From Kryptolebias marmoratus (Eukaryota > Chordata > Actinopteri > Cyprinodontiformes > Rivulidae), in assembly GCF_001649575.2 (NCBI RefSeq), contig NC_051452.1, positions 2,845,660-2,909,659 on the forward strand: 64,000 nt of DNA, written 5' to 3'. Within the stretch, counting starts at the first letter, position 1; every line of letters starts with the position of its first letter. A program made the translations under genes and the position numbers. This document shows positions 28,663 to 36,795 of the stretch, piece after piece. A model generated the notes under the pieces. It had not been told where the DNA came from. It was given only the letters and a program-made list of their open reading frames with translations, and ran no database searches.

Positions 28663-31600
28663 CCCCAATGAGAGCGCGCAGCAGCGCTCCCGGGCAAACG
28701 AACCGGCGAACAGGTGACGGCACCGACGTGCTCCTCCCCCTCGCTTTTCCTCCTTTTTCGCTTCTTTGCCGCTTTTTAAAAAAAAAAGGCAGGGCACAGA
28801 TGGCTCCCTCTGCTTTCATGTTTCACATAATTGCCAAATCCGGCGTGTTTAGGCTGTTTTTGTTACCACTTTCACATTTCAAACCACGTCAGAAAGCAAC
28901 ATTTGCTGCGTGCTTTCAAAATTGCTTTGTGGAGCAGCACAAATAGGACCTAATACACTTGTGGTAAATAGTTATAATTTCTTAAAGGTAAATAATGAAA
29001 CACCCCTTCAAGAAATGTTACAATACAGTTTACTTTTAACCTATTTTTTTTTAGCAACATTGTCAATTATGTTGTGAGGATTAAAAAGGCTCTGCCCGGA
29101 GGGAAAACTGAGTAAACAGCAGCAAACAGACACAGAGATGGTAGCATTTGTGTGTTTTGTGCGTGTCGTGGTGCCACTAGGGGCTTAATGGATGACCTTA
29201 ATACGCAGATGGCACACAAAAGCAACATGAGGGTCTGCTTGAACAGGAATATGACGCCGTTAATCTCTCAAAGGAGGGAGACGAGAGGAAGTCAGCGGCT
29301 CGTGCAGTTATGTCTGCAGAAAGTTGATTAAAAGGCAGATGAAGCGAATGCCAGCGTGTCTCATCAGTTTGTTGATCATCCTGCTTGCTTCATCTGTCTC
29401 TTTTTGTCTGCACGTCCTCTTTTTTATTTATTTTTTTGCCACCAATCTGAGCTACACTTTTAAAGTCAGTCTGTTAATCTGTGCTTAGTTAATCCACTCT
29501 GATTTAAAGAGCGGATGGAAGTAAATTTCACTTTTAAACCAAAGTGCTTGTTAATGTTTATTTGTACCAAATACAACCTCCAATTTTTTTGTTTTAATCA
29601 TTTATTAAAAAGCTTATTATAATAAATGCCAATTGCATTGCATTGTGCTGGAGGTTTTAGGTTTTTAAGGGTTGTAGCCATTTTAGTAAAACCTTGAAAA
29701 TAATGTTATAAGCAATCTAATGCAATTACCCCAAATTCTGCACTCTGTTAGTGCTCTGAGGATGTTTTATGATCAACTCAAAAGTTCATCAGTTATAGAT
29801 GCACATCCACTGAGTTCATTATAATATGATTCAGGAAGAAATGCCTTTATTTTATCTTTATGCATGAACGTCAGAGATGACAACTTTGGTACTATCAGTT
29901 AGCCATGTTGTATCTTTAATTTAGCATTATCATGTTTCAGTTTATGTTAGCTTATTTAGCCTTCCTGTACTTTTAGTTTAGTTTATCTTAGCTCATATTT
30001 TAGATATTGTTAGATTCCTAATTGTTGTTTAGTTCAGCTTTAACTTCATCATGATTTCATTTAGGTTATCTTAGCTACTATTTTGACTGTCTGAGCTCAT
30101 GTTTAGATATGTTTAGTTTCATGATTTTATTTAGATTATACATGATTGATGTTTTTATCTGTATTTGATTCTGTACCTGATTGTTGTTTCTGTGTTGTAA
30201 ATAGGGCTGCAACTAACGATAATTTCAATAATCGATTAATCGGGCGATTATTTTCTTGATTAATCGGTCGTCTTGGAATTCATTCATTCATTCAGTCATT
30301 CATTTTGGCCCATATAAAAAAAGTTATCTGTATGTAAAGGAGTAGGTTGATGTAAAACTTTTACTACTTTCTTATTTTTAAATAAATCAATATAAATTCA
30401 ATTCAACATTCTCACTTTATATACTTAGCTCTCAAGCAGAAAATAACAATAGTTTATTTAACACCCGTGTTTCACATCTCTAAAAAACTTACAACTAAAT
30501 CAATTAAACACACACACTACAAGTACCATTAAACACTTAATTACATAAATAAGTAGATGTAAATTTAGTTAAATGTTGCCTCACTCTTCACTTGCATACA
30601 GTGACCTGACCCATGACTAAACATTACTTTGTGATGCCACCGGGTGGCGCTGAAAGCAGCGTGATGTTTCCTGTATGCTAACTGCTGCTAACAGAGCTCA
30701 CAGAGCTAGTTCTGCTGCTTAACAACTTTAAGACTAAACACAAAACCCTATTCAGCAGATTCTAACCTGCAGTGAGTAAAACATGCCCCCCAAAACGGTA
30801 ATGGAGGAGCAGAAAGAAAAAGTTTGCAGTGAGGAAGAGGAGCCGTAGCTTCTTCATCATCATACGGAGCGGACAGTTTTTTTTTTTGTTTTTTTTTTAA
30901 CGGAGCGGACGGAGCAATGACTTATATTTGGGACGGAGTTTGTTCAGCAAACGCGCTGCGGGTGACGTCACAGTTTCCGCGACAACGTTAGTGACGCATA
31001 AATTGCGCGACACGTATCGATAATGAAATTTGTCGCCAACGCTTTTAATTATCGAATTTTATCGATTTTATCGATTCGTTGTCGCAGCCCTAGTTGTAAA
31101 GCACTTTGAGTCGCCTTGTTGCAGAAAAGTGCTACATAAATAAATTTCACTTTCACTTTCACTGTTACAGTTAGTTCATTTCTTTTGTGCCGTACACCAT
31201 TAAAGGTGCCCAGTCCCCATGGACCTATAAGATGCAGAGATCGACATCCTTCAAACATAAAGCGTCCTCTTTCAAAGATGCTAATTTTACGTATAATTTT
31301 GAATGTGTTGCTGAAATAAGAAAAAAGTTTTAAAGGTTGATTTAATCTGATATTTTCATGTGGTTTCATGTTTTTTGTTTCACCTATTTTAGGTTCACTT
31401 GTTTTCAGAATCTTCCTTTTATTTCCTGTCTGATTTCTATGATTGATCGGAGGAATGTTAGCGATGAAAACGAAGACCGAAGCCGTGGAAGAAAGTAAAA
31501 ATAAAGGTGGAATGTGTGAGAAAAAGGAAAAAATTAAACAAAACAATAACTTGGCATTTTACACGTCTATGCTGTATTTGTATTTTATCATCAAAAAAGT

Positions 31601-34600
31601 GGGTTTTCTCTGTGACAGTGCACTTCTTTGTTTGCTTGACACCTAATTTTTCATGCCTGAGCTCGGCTGGAAATCTGAAACAATATGTTTGTGTTTCTGT
31701 TGGAGAGGAACGCGGGGGGGGACACAAGGAGCTGTGATCCAAAAGCAAAACACAGCAGAAAGGAACATTGTTTGGAGGGAAACAGAGAAAAGAATGAAGT
31801 GTGCACACAACTGTTTGTTGTTGTGTTCAAGAGACAAGAAAGCCCGAAGCAAAAAGAAATCTTGAGCTCAGAAGGGAACAAATGAGGCTGTGAGTCCTAC
31901 ACGAAAAGTTCTCAGAAGAAAAAATAAGAAGCACGCAGGCTTTTATTCACAGTTTGAAATGTTGTTGGACTTGTAATATGTAGAAGAGAATTATTTTGAA
32001 AGGAAAAACACGTAACCTTATCGAATCGATGTCCAAGAGGTCAGTCATAAGCCTGAAAAACAAAAAACTGCTGCGGTTCTAACCTTAATGTGCCCGAGAC
32101 TTGCACAATACATGCTTTTTCCATTTTAATTTTAGATGAGAAACAACACTTTTTTGGACTGTTTACTCATGAAAGAGTAAAAGGGTGGTGGGGAAAGAAA
32201 AATGCCTTGGCAAGCTTATTTCCAAACTTGGTTGTCAAAATGTGTTGTTGCTCCTTCAGAGAACAGTCTTTCTGCAAACCATTTCGGTTTTAGACCTTCT
32301 CTTAACAGCCTTTACATAGTTTTAGTCTGGACAACTTCATTAGTCCCGCGTCTGTCAGACAACTTACGAGCTAGCTTGTAAAACAAATATATCAAAGAGA
32401 ACAAGATACTTCTCCACAGGGGTGGGAGAGACCCACATGCAGCCATAAAAGGATATGTTAGCCATCCAGACAAGTCTCAAATAAAACCAGCTTCATCTGC
32501 ACATGCTAAAGTGTAAATAAGCTAATAAGGCGAAGAAGATTTCAGCTTTAAAAAGGTAATAAATGTCTAGTTTTTGCAGTTTGTCCACAGTCTTCAAGTT
32601 GTAGAGAAACTAAATAAACCTCTACAGATTAAAGGAGCACTTCTGCATGAAATATAAACTGACAATCACAAAAAAAGGCTTTAAAGCATATGCTTTAAAC
32701 TCCTGATGTATTTTAAGTGGTTTGCTAAAGTCAAAGTCCAAATCCTGTGATGACTGTTGGACAATTAAAATATATCAAGATTTTTTTGATGGATTAATAA
32801 AATGGTTAAATCAGTAATCTGTAAATCATGATGATTGAAGGCCCTTGTCAACCCTTAAAAAAGGGGTTTAATAAAGAAAAGGGGGTTGATACATACAAAC
32901 ACCTGCTCCTATCTTTTATTGTCAAGGTTCTTTCCCCTCAGACCCTCAGCTAAAGATTTTAAAAGCTATTTCCAACCACCTCCTTCGTCAATTTTCTGTG
33001 ACGGGGGTAATTTTATCTCTGAGAAAGGATGGGAGTTCCCCCAATAACCTCTGCGGCTCTTATCAGCCACAAACCACCAGTGTGACTGAGAAAAAGGAAA
33101 CCATTCCAATCATCTGATATTATTTCTTTCCTCTCGTGAAGGGTGGAGATATCTCGTATTCGGCTGATAAGTTGAAAAAGTGATATGCATGGAATGTCCC
33201 AGAAAATATGACAAAAAATGGTTTGAACACCAAAATAGAAGTGGAGAAATGGATAAGGAAAACATTTCAAGTCTTTCGAGTTTTCACTATTTATGCATCT
33301 TTACAAAAATAAACAGTATTTAGGTATTAATAGCTTGTAACCTTTCCACAAAACCTTATTTTAAAATATGTAAAGCTTGTACTTTAAAAGGAAGAATTGC
33401 AATAACTTTTGGCGCCACAGGAAGCCAGAGTTTGTCGAAAAAGTGACATGAATCAGCATAAAGTGAAAATTTAAAGGCTGGACATGAAATAGGATTTAAT
33501 TTAAATACAACAAACAGTATCCTTCATGGATTTTTACTAGAAATTAAACAAAGTATACTACATAACAGGGAACTGCCTCTAGTATTTAAGGCACTGCTGT
33601 AAATAAATTAATAAAACATGATGTAAAATCTGCATTTGTGTAATTTCTCCAAGTGGCAGCAGCAACTAGCTTTAGCTCGATCATACTGCAGACGCATGAA
33701 GCCCAAACCGTTTCCGTGGCCATTACCGACACACTGTGACAGTCATTGTGCAATTAAAGCGACCTGCAACCCAGCAGGAAAGTGGCGCTTGTTAACCTGC
33801 AACCTCACTGAAGACACCATGCCTCATCATTAATGGCACTTCCCATATTCACTCCGTGTGCATGCCTCTGAATACCCTTCTGGCTTGCTGGCACGGTGCA
33901 ATCATTATGCTAATTGCTTAATTATTCAGGAGAGATTATAAATTAGCGTGAAACAATGAAATCTTACTTGATAATCGAGTCAGATACCTGCATAGGGATA
34001 TTAGGAAATTTCATACATCAGAGCAGAATGAAATTAAAGTTTAAAATTCATTATATGCATAAGATAAAGGAAGGTTGGAGGGTCTATGTGCTTATCTGTA
34101 ATTAGTGTGAGTCAAATCTCTTTGGAAGCAGCAGCAAGTTTTATTAAACCACCAGAAAACTCATATAATTACAGTTTCAAATACTAAAGTTAAAGCCGCT
34201 TTGGTGCTTACCTTGAGTTTTTCATAGCGGTCGCTCAGTGCTGCCACCTGATGCTCCCTGTGCCTTCCAACCAGTTTGCACAGTGAGCAGATCAGCTGAT
34301 CGTCGCTCACACAGTACATGTTCACCTTCTCCTCCTCGTGCTCCAGGCACTGGAGCCCTCTGAGGTGGGAGTCGGGCATCGGCTCGATGAGCCGGTGACC
34401 GGTGAATGGCTTCTTGTTTGGGTGAGTTGCTTTGAGGCACTCGTCGCAGTACGACACCTCGCACGTCACGCACGTCTTAACTGCCTCCTGAGGTGGGTCC
34501 TGCTCGCAGAACTGGCACTGGACCGGTTCCGGTGGGGTGCACGGGCTGGACATGGCGGCGCTGACGGGGACCAGAGCCAGCCGGTTGCTCCCTTCCTCAG

Positions 34601-34937
34601 AGGGAGAGTTGGGCCCGCTGTGGGGGGCCGGCAAAGGCAGCGGCAGAGGAAGCCCAGCCGAAGACGAGGCTCGCTGAACTCTGTCGATGATGTTTTGCAA
34701 GGTCACGTTTCTCTTAAGTCCCTCTAGTCCACGCTCTGGACTCAGGGAAATGACATATCTACAAGTAGGGCACTGGAAGGCGCCGATGCTCTGGACGGAC
34801 TCGTTTGTGGCGCAGTGGGAAACGAGGATGCGGTGGGCACAACCAAAGCACAGGCTGTGGGCGCAGGGGAGCAGCAGCGGGTCTTCAAAGAGCTCCAGGC
34901 AGATTGGACAGGTCAGCTCTGACTCCAGAGTGTCCAT
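10936..34937 (-). CDS. mid1: mid1: E3 ubiquitin-protein ligase Midline-1 (TRIM18), nine coding exons joined
   Basis: MID1 is a TRIM-family (RBCC, C-I) ubiquitin ligase that binds microtubules and, with alpha4/IGBP1, controls PP2A turnover; in humans its loss causes X-linked Opitz G/BBB syndrome (family knowledge). The nine exons join in frame to 689 codons (human protein 667). Visible order: RING C3HC4 (C10, C13, C25, H27, C30, C33, C56, C59); B-box 1 (C141-H181); B-box 2 (C197-H229); coiled coil about 227-286 and onward; COS box about 342-401; FN3 about 403-506 ([30 protein letters not shown]); B30.2/SPRY about 504-689 ([15 protein letters not shown]). MID1 rather than MID2 is favoured by SYDTI (MID2 has SHDTI), VVRHNSKE and the C-terminal LPIPDHLEG. 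All introns are GT-AG. The extra length lies in the RING to B-box 1 linker. No internal stop or frameshift; it looks functional. Confidence 0.96.
11368..11575 (-). CDS. mid1: mid1 coding exon 8: start of B30.2/SPRY domain
   Basis: This 208-nt exon encodes residues about 505-574 ([20 protein letters not shown], then [19 protein letters not shown], to GGSTW). The acceptor is AAACAG before GTCAGCC and the donor is ACATG before GTAAGA. The PRY/SPRY hallmark SGRHYWE is present. It is separated from exons 7 and 9 by very short introns of 87 and 83 bp. Confidence 0.95.
11663..11824 (-). CDS. mid1: mid1 coding exon 7: second half of fibronectin type III domain
   Basis: This 162-nt exon encodes residues about 451-504 ([20 protein letters not shown] to GTLKTNS). 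The acceptor is CTTAG before GTCTATG and the donor is AACA before GTAAGG. It is nearly identical to human MID1 through [12 protein letters not shown] and [14 protein letters not shown]. Confidence 0.96.
11825..15322 (-). other. mid1: mid1 intron 6, no recognised element
   Basis: A 3.5-kb AT-rich intron with homopolymer runs (for example T near 12987-13000) and short TG tracts near 12100-12200. No coding similarity or clear transposon termini were seen. Confidence 0.7.
15323..15466 (-). CDS. mid1: mid1 coding exon 6: first half of fibronectin type III domain
   Basis: This 144-nt exon encodes residues about 403-450 ([18 protein letters not shown] onward, ending IFTGQSNIV). The acceptor is CTACAG after a T-rich tract and the donor is GTCA before GTAAGT. 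The conserved FN3 Trp (VHWTSDDEF) and SYELQY strand are visible. Confidence 0.95.
15546..16179. mobile_element. Non-autonomous foldback/MITE-like DNA transposon with TTA target duplication
   Basis: The element spans 15549-16176. Its left end reads TGCCCCTTTCACACAG, and the reverse complement of the right end reads TGCCCCTTTTACACAG. Similarity continues for about 50 bp through CCGGCTC and CTACTCGGCTCG. TTA flanks both sides (15546-15548 and 16177-16179). A TTA target duplication is typical of PIF/Harbinger, but the termini alone do not prove the superfamily. The interior is unusually GC- and CpG-rich and has no transposase. It lies in mid1 intron 5. Confidence 0.75.
16360..16520 (+). repeat. 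Interspersed repeat, family A, internally deleted copy
   Basis: It begins with the family start block (GCTGCCTTTCATTCCAGAG) and jumps to the end block (TTTTCATTAAAGTCCGCC, AGTAGTTTATTAGATATT, GACAGACAC). Both blocks match other copies in the window (23400-23812, 20351-21030). Confidence 0.6.
17347..17474 (-). CDS. mid1: mid1 coding exon 5: COS box
   Basis: This 128-nt exon starts with the last base of an Arg codon and encodes [15 protein letters not shown], then [20 protein letters not shown], to DYLT (residues about 360-402). The acceptor is TTTAG before GGTTTCC and the donor is ACAG before GTAAAC. In family members the COS box directs microtubule association, and the FALDF(S/T)REKKLLE motif is characteristic. 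Confidence 0.95.
17475..19025 (-). other. mid1: mid1 intron 4, nothing recognised
   Basis: A 1.55-kb AT-rich intron. A 17-bp sequence GAGTATTTACAGTAATTT is repeated in tandem near 18310-18345. No other structure seen. Confidence 0.7.
19026..19174 (-). CDS. mid1: mid1 coding exon 4: end of coiled coil and start of COS box
   Basis: This 149-nt exon encodes residues 311 to about 360 ([20 protein letters not shown] to [11 protein letters not shown]). The acceptor is TTTCCAG before GCTCAAAGG. The donor is GAGAG before GTCAGA, a weaker +3 to +6 match than the other donors. It ends two bases into the Arg codon that is completed by exon 5. The first two residues (AQ) differ from human VM; the rest is highly conserved. 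Confidence 0.93.
20351..21030 (+). repeat. Interspersed repeat, family A, two partial units in tandem
   Basis: Unit 1 (20351-20745) has the start block TTGAAGGAATGCATACTGCC, the ATAGCTCTTTTGGTCAAG block, AAATGTAAATCTGACTGAAT, GCCATTTTGAATTGAGTT, GTTAATTAGATGTAGATG and GGTTCATGATATTTTGCTAA. Unit 2 (20745-21030) repeats the second half: TTCTGTAAAATTGACTGAG, GCCATCTTAGATTGGGTT and TTTTTTGCTAACAGACAAAT. It lies in mid1 intron 3. Confidence 0.7.
21205..21312 (-). CDS. mid1: mid1 coding exon 3: coiled coil
   Basis: This 108-nt exon is phase 0/0 and encodes residues 275-310 ([17 protein letters not shown] to IKEGK). The acceptor is CTCAG before GTGAACGCG and the donor is AAG before GTGAGG. The sequence closely matches the MID1 coiled-coil segment VNASRQEAKLTEECDLLIE. 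Confidence 0.95.
21965..22085 (+). repeat. Interspersed repeat, family A, 3' fragment
   Basis: GACTCCATAAGTTAATCAGC, AGTAGACGTACATATAATGA and AAAATCTGTTCAGTGGTTCG match the 3' third of the other copies. Confidence 0.55.
22465..23220 (-). mobile_element. Decayed pogo/Tigger-type (Tc1-mariner superfamily) DNA transposon
   Basis: The left end, after a TA, reads CCGTATTTTCACGACC then ATAAGGCGCACCG, the familiar terminal sequence of pogo-like elements in fish. The interior holds a minus-strand transposase relic (22654-23059). The right part keeps GGGCGCACTGCACATTTTGA and AGAAAATCTAAGACTTTCACG, but the terminal bases are not intact. Most of the catalytic DDE region is missing. It lies in mid1 intron 2. 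Confidence 0.7.
22654..23059 (-). pseudogene. Pogo-like transposase pseudogene (N-terminal DNA-binding region only)
   Basis: From ATG at 23059 the frame starts MAKR and then shifts. The downstream frame reads [40 protein letters not shown], a TGA stop at 22915-22917, then a CENP-B/Tc5-type helix-turn-helix ([59 protein letters not shown]). The stop falls where the family has Arg (CGA), so it looks like CpG decay. With a frameshift, a stop and no DDE domain, it cannot encode a working transposase. Confidence 0.8.
23400..23812 (+). repeat. Interspersed repeat, family A, near full-length copy
   Basis: All blocks are in order: CTTGAAGGAATGAATATTGC, CACTGCCTTTCTTGTCAG, TAGCTGTTTTGGTCAATAAC, AATTTAGCTCAATGTCTGTA, GCTGACTGAGTTATGGCTAT, TTTCATCAAAATTCGTCCAG and AGTTCATTAGACATTTTAG. 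A short AT palindrome (TATATATTATATTATAATAT) near 23505-23525 interrupts it. Confidence 0.7.
25130..25570 (+). repeat. Interspersed repeat, family B, copy 2
   Basis: It is colinear with 4300-4730 (GTTTTCAAAAGGTTGCG, AACTTTTGCATATTTACAAA) and begins GGCCTTGTCCAAATGGAAAA. It lies in mid1 intron 2. Confidence 0.6.
28110..28205 (-). CDS. mid1: mid1 coding exon 2: start of coiled coil
   Basis: This 96-nt exon is phase 0 at both ends and encodes residues 243-274 (starting [20 protein letters not shown], ending LIQTCQHVE). The acceptor is CCCCAG before CAA and the donor is GAG before GTGAGT. The heptad-like Leu/Ile spacing fits the TRIM coiled coil that drives dimerisation. The boundaries coincide with those expected from the human protein (QNLESNLTNLIKRN to QTCQHVE). 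Confidence 0.95.
28465..28770 (-). promoter_or_regulatory. CpG-rich segment with possible alternative first exon of mid1
   Basis: It is dense in CpG (GCGCGC, CCCGGGC, ACGAACCGGCGAA) inside an AT-rich intron and contains a 29-T run (28634-28662). On the minus strand there is a CCAAT-type ATTGG at about 28664-28670, an ATG at 28509, 15 open codons ([15 protein letters not shown]) and a donor CAGAG before GTATGT, with last exon base 28465. The phase is 0, the same as coding exon 2 only 260 bp away. It could equally be a GC-rich repeat or a chance donor. Confidence 0.3.
28634..28662. repeat. T29 homopolymer
   Basis: An uninterrupted T run (A on the minus strand) inside the CpG-rich segment. A second run of about 10 A lies at 28779-28788. 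Confidence 0.95.
29880..30201 (+). repeat. Left part of an older retroelement-like repeat (TTTAG-rich)
   Basis: This is degenerate sequence rich in TTTAGTTT, TTAGCT and TTATTTAG. It runs into GATTGTTGTTTCTGTGTTGTAAA and continues, after the inserted hAT, at 31093. The continuation is AAGCACTTTGAGTCGCCTTG, then GAAAAGTGCTACATAAATAA and (TTTCAC)n, typical of the 3' tail of fish LINEs and their dependent SINEs. Confidence 0.5.
30194..31100. mobile_element. Non-autonomous hAT transposon with perfect 8-bp target duplication
   Basis: The element spans 30202-31092 (891 bp) and is flanked by GTTGTAAA on both sides (30194-30201 and 31093-31100). The left end reads TAGGGCTGCAACTAACGATA; the right end reverse-complements to TAGGGCTGCGACAACGAATC. 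Subterminal ATCGATT motifs recur at both ends. An 8-bp duplication and TA...TA termini fit the hAT superfamily. There is no transposase frame. It is inserted in the older repeat described at 29880-31165, within mid1 intron 1. Confidence 0.9.
31093..31165 (+). repeat. 3' tail of the LINE/SINE-like repeat hosting the hAT
   Basis: AGCACTTT and AAAGTGCT form a short stem around GAGTCGCCTTGTTGCAG, followed by ACATAAATAAA and TTTCACTTTCACTTTCAC. A 3' stem-loop plus short tandem tail is the usual end of L2/RTE-type LINEs and SINEs sharing that tail. Confidence 0.6.
31166..34211 (-). other. mid1: Remainder of mid1 intron 1, no recognised element
   Basis: About 3 kb of AT-rich intron. Overlapping open frames near 31440-31890 on both strands come from A/T-rich low-complexity sequence and have no domain-like composition. 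Confidence 0.65.
34212..34937 (-). CDS. mid1: mid1 coding exon 1: RING finger, linker, B-boxes 1 and 2
   Basis: This exon encodes residues 1-242, from [20 protein letters not shown] to SDRYEKLK. The ATG at 34937 is in a strong context (AGG before, G after) and is the first ATG in the exon; an open frame runs about 11 codons upstream but only from a GTG. All eight RING zinc ligands and the B-box cysteines and histidines are present. Residues 91-128 form a linker rich in Leu-Pro and Ser that is longer than in human MID1. The exon ends at phase 0 with AAACTCAAG followed by donor GTAAGC, the same boundary (after KLK) as in mammalian MID1. It is clearly GC-richer than the introns. RING and B-boxes provide E2 recruitment and alpha4 binding (family knowledge). 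Confidence 0.97.
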
Positions 34938-35005
34938 CCTGCTCAGAAGAGGCCAGGCGGGACCAGGCACAGCGTCAGCAAAATCCAGAAGAGCCGCTCA
35001 GCTGT
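34938..35005 (-). other. mid1: mid1 5' UTR portion of coding exon 1, with splice acceptor
   Basis: Read on the minus strand, a long pyrimidine tract (about 35010-35050) ends in GACCCCCAG followed by ACAGCTGAG, a textbook acceptor with the first exon base at 35005. This leaves 68 nt of leader before the ATG and implies at least one further upstream non-coding exon, as is known for mammalian MID1, which uses several alternative 5' exons. Confidence 0.75.
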
Positions 35006-36178
35006 CTGGGGGTCAATGACAGAGAGGCAGGATGACAAAGGGGGGGAAAGAAAGCAGAGGGATTTGTGATTAAATTGTGTGAAACGGCTTACTTTCAGCT
35101 GCTTTCATGGGAGAGCTTATATCTCAATGGAGCGAAGCAGTGATCAGACTTAAAGAATGGCAACACTGAGGGGTGTTTTTTAAAGGAAGAAGTCCTTAAA
35201 ACCACCACCTAACAGATCTATTAAAAGGTTAAGATTCTGGACCTTTTAAGTAAAAAAAAAAAAGTCTCATTCTTGATCATTTGAAAAGATTAGTGTTGAA
35301 CACAAGCTTTCTATCCTTTTTTTACTCATTGTTATCAAACCTATAGTTGCAAACAGCAGCACATTAGTTTTGGCTAAGCTTGGATTAACAGCATCACCAT
35401 CTGGCAGCAGAGGCAAGAATTTTGTGCTCAAATCGCATTAAAGACTCGAGAAACTGTCAAGAATTGCTTAAAACTATATTTTTACAAGCCTTTTCTCTGC
35501 ACAATTCGGTCTCCTTGATGGATTTGCAACAGTAGCTATGAGTGATTCATTTTTTTAGTAGTGCTGTGGCTCTTTAGCAATTAGCGCTAATCATAGTAAA
35601 CTGAATAGTTTTACTGAATAAGGGTACTCAGGACCTAATTTTCAGCTTGGATTATACTTAAATTCCAATCTTTTTTTAATCTAACTGAAGGGTGTGTTTT
35701 GTGCGTTAGCATTCACACGGCAGTGGGAGTGATGTTTTGATATTAGGTGCAGCGGTGGCAGCTGTAGGCAGTTAGCAATTAGCACACATGTCAACTTATT
35801 CCACCCACAGAGAAGATTACTTTTTTTTTGGTTGTTTCATCTGTCAGGGTGTCTTAGATTTGGCTTTTTTTCGGGGTGTGTACAAGCACGCAGAAAACAG
35901 CATGTGTTGTTACTGATCTCTGAACAAGTGTCTCCATCTGAACCTTGTGAAGTGAGTGCTGTTTGCTCTTCAGAGAGTCAATCTGGGTTGGAAAAAATTG
36001 AAGCCATCAAGTCTCCCAAAGTGAGCAGTTCTGATTTTCAGCACGACTTGTGCGAGTGGAAGTATGTTGTCTGTCAACACTGCAGCTATATGAGGTCCAA
36101 ATCAACACTTTGATGTTGGGTTTTATTTAGTTTTATACGGGAAAATAAATTTTTTGCTATTCAGAATTATGCAGACCT

Positions 36179-36795
36179 ATATTTCAGTCCCTCCAGAATT
36201 TCGCTGGCATTTTTCGTGATTGTTGCGGGCTAAAATGCCTGATTTCGCGGGACATTTTCCTAAAAGTTGCGATGAAAAGTTGCAATGTTTTTTGACTAAA
36301 ATCAATAAAAAACATAACTTTTAATATATAAACCAAAAATCCTTCCCAACAAACATTGACATTCTCAAAAGGTGCTTTATTTGAGAACTTTGATAGCTTC
36401 TAAACTGACATTCATGAGCATTTCTGGATTGTCCCTGGTCTGCAGCTCTCCTCACATGTTTTGCAGACACAAAGTGTTTGTCGATGCGTTTATGTTNATT
36501 ACACTGCAGGACGTGCAAAACAGCTGCAGCTGGGGAGGAAACTGGTTTGCTGAAATCTTTGTGGGCAAATGTGAAGCATTAGCGCACATTTTGGCTTCGG
36601 TCGCTGCTCCTGCACGCTCCCGGCATTCTGATGTTAACAGGAAGTGACGTCACGTGTCTTCTTCCTGAGTTATTTGGGCTTATTTTAGTTAAAGTTGCAG
36701 TGTTTTGGACAAAGTTGCAATTTCGCGGGGTTTGCTTGATTTTGCGTTAATAGTTGCGATCGCAACATCGCGAAATCCTAGAGGGTCTGATATTT
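36179..36795 (-). mobile_element. Degraded hAT-like transposon with CGGBP1-type zinc-finger relic
   Basis: The element spans 36185-36789 (605 bp). The left end reads CAGTCCCTCCAGAATTTCGC; the right end reverse-complements to CAGACCCTCTAGGATTTCGC. ATATTT flanks both sides (36179-36184, 36790-36795), giving a 6-bp repeat; an 8-bp duplication with mismatches is possible. On the minus strand, relic coding reads SANQFPPQLQLFCTSCSV, then after a frameshift near the N at 36497, HKRIDKHFVSAKHVRRAA. The CxxC...H...H layout resembles the zinc finger of CGGBP1 (LFCTSCNVV...), itself derived from a hAT transposase. Confidence 0.7.

Noticed and set aside
31049..31546. 165-codon minus-strand open frame
   Set aside because: It overlaps the end of the hAT element and low-complexity sequence, and its composition is not protein-like.
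34338..34727. Open frames on the plus strand across mid1 coding exon 1
   Set aside because: They are antisense shadows of the GC-rich RING/B-box exon.
10936..34937. Assignment of the gene to MID2 instead of MID1
   Set aside because: The linker/B-box 1 region has a MID2-like EQDPP, but FN3, COS and B30.2 residues ([20 protein letters not shown]) follow MID1.
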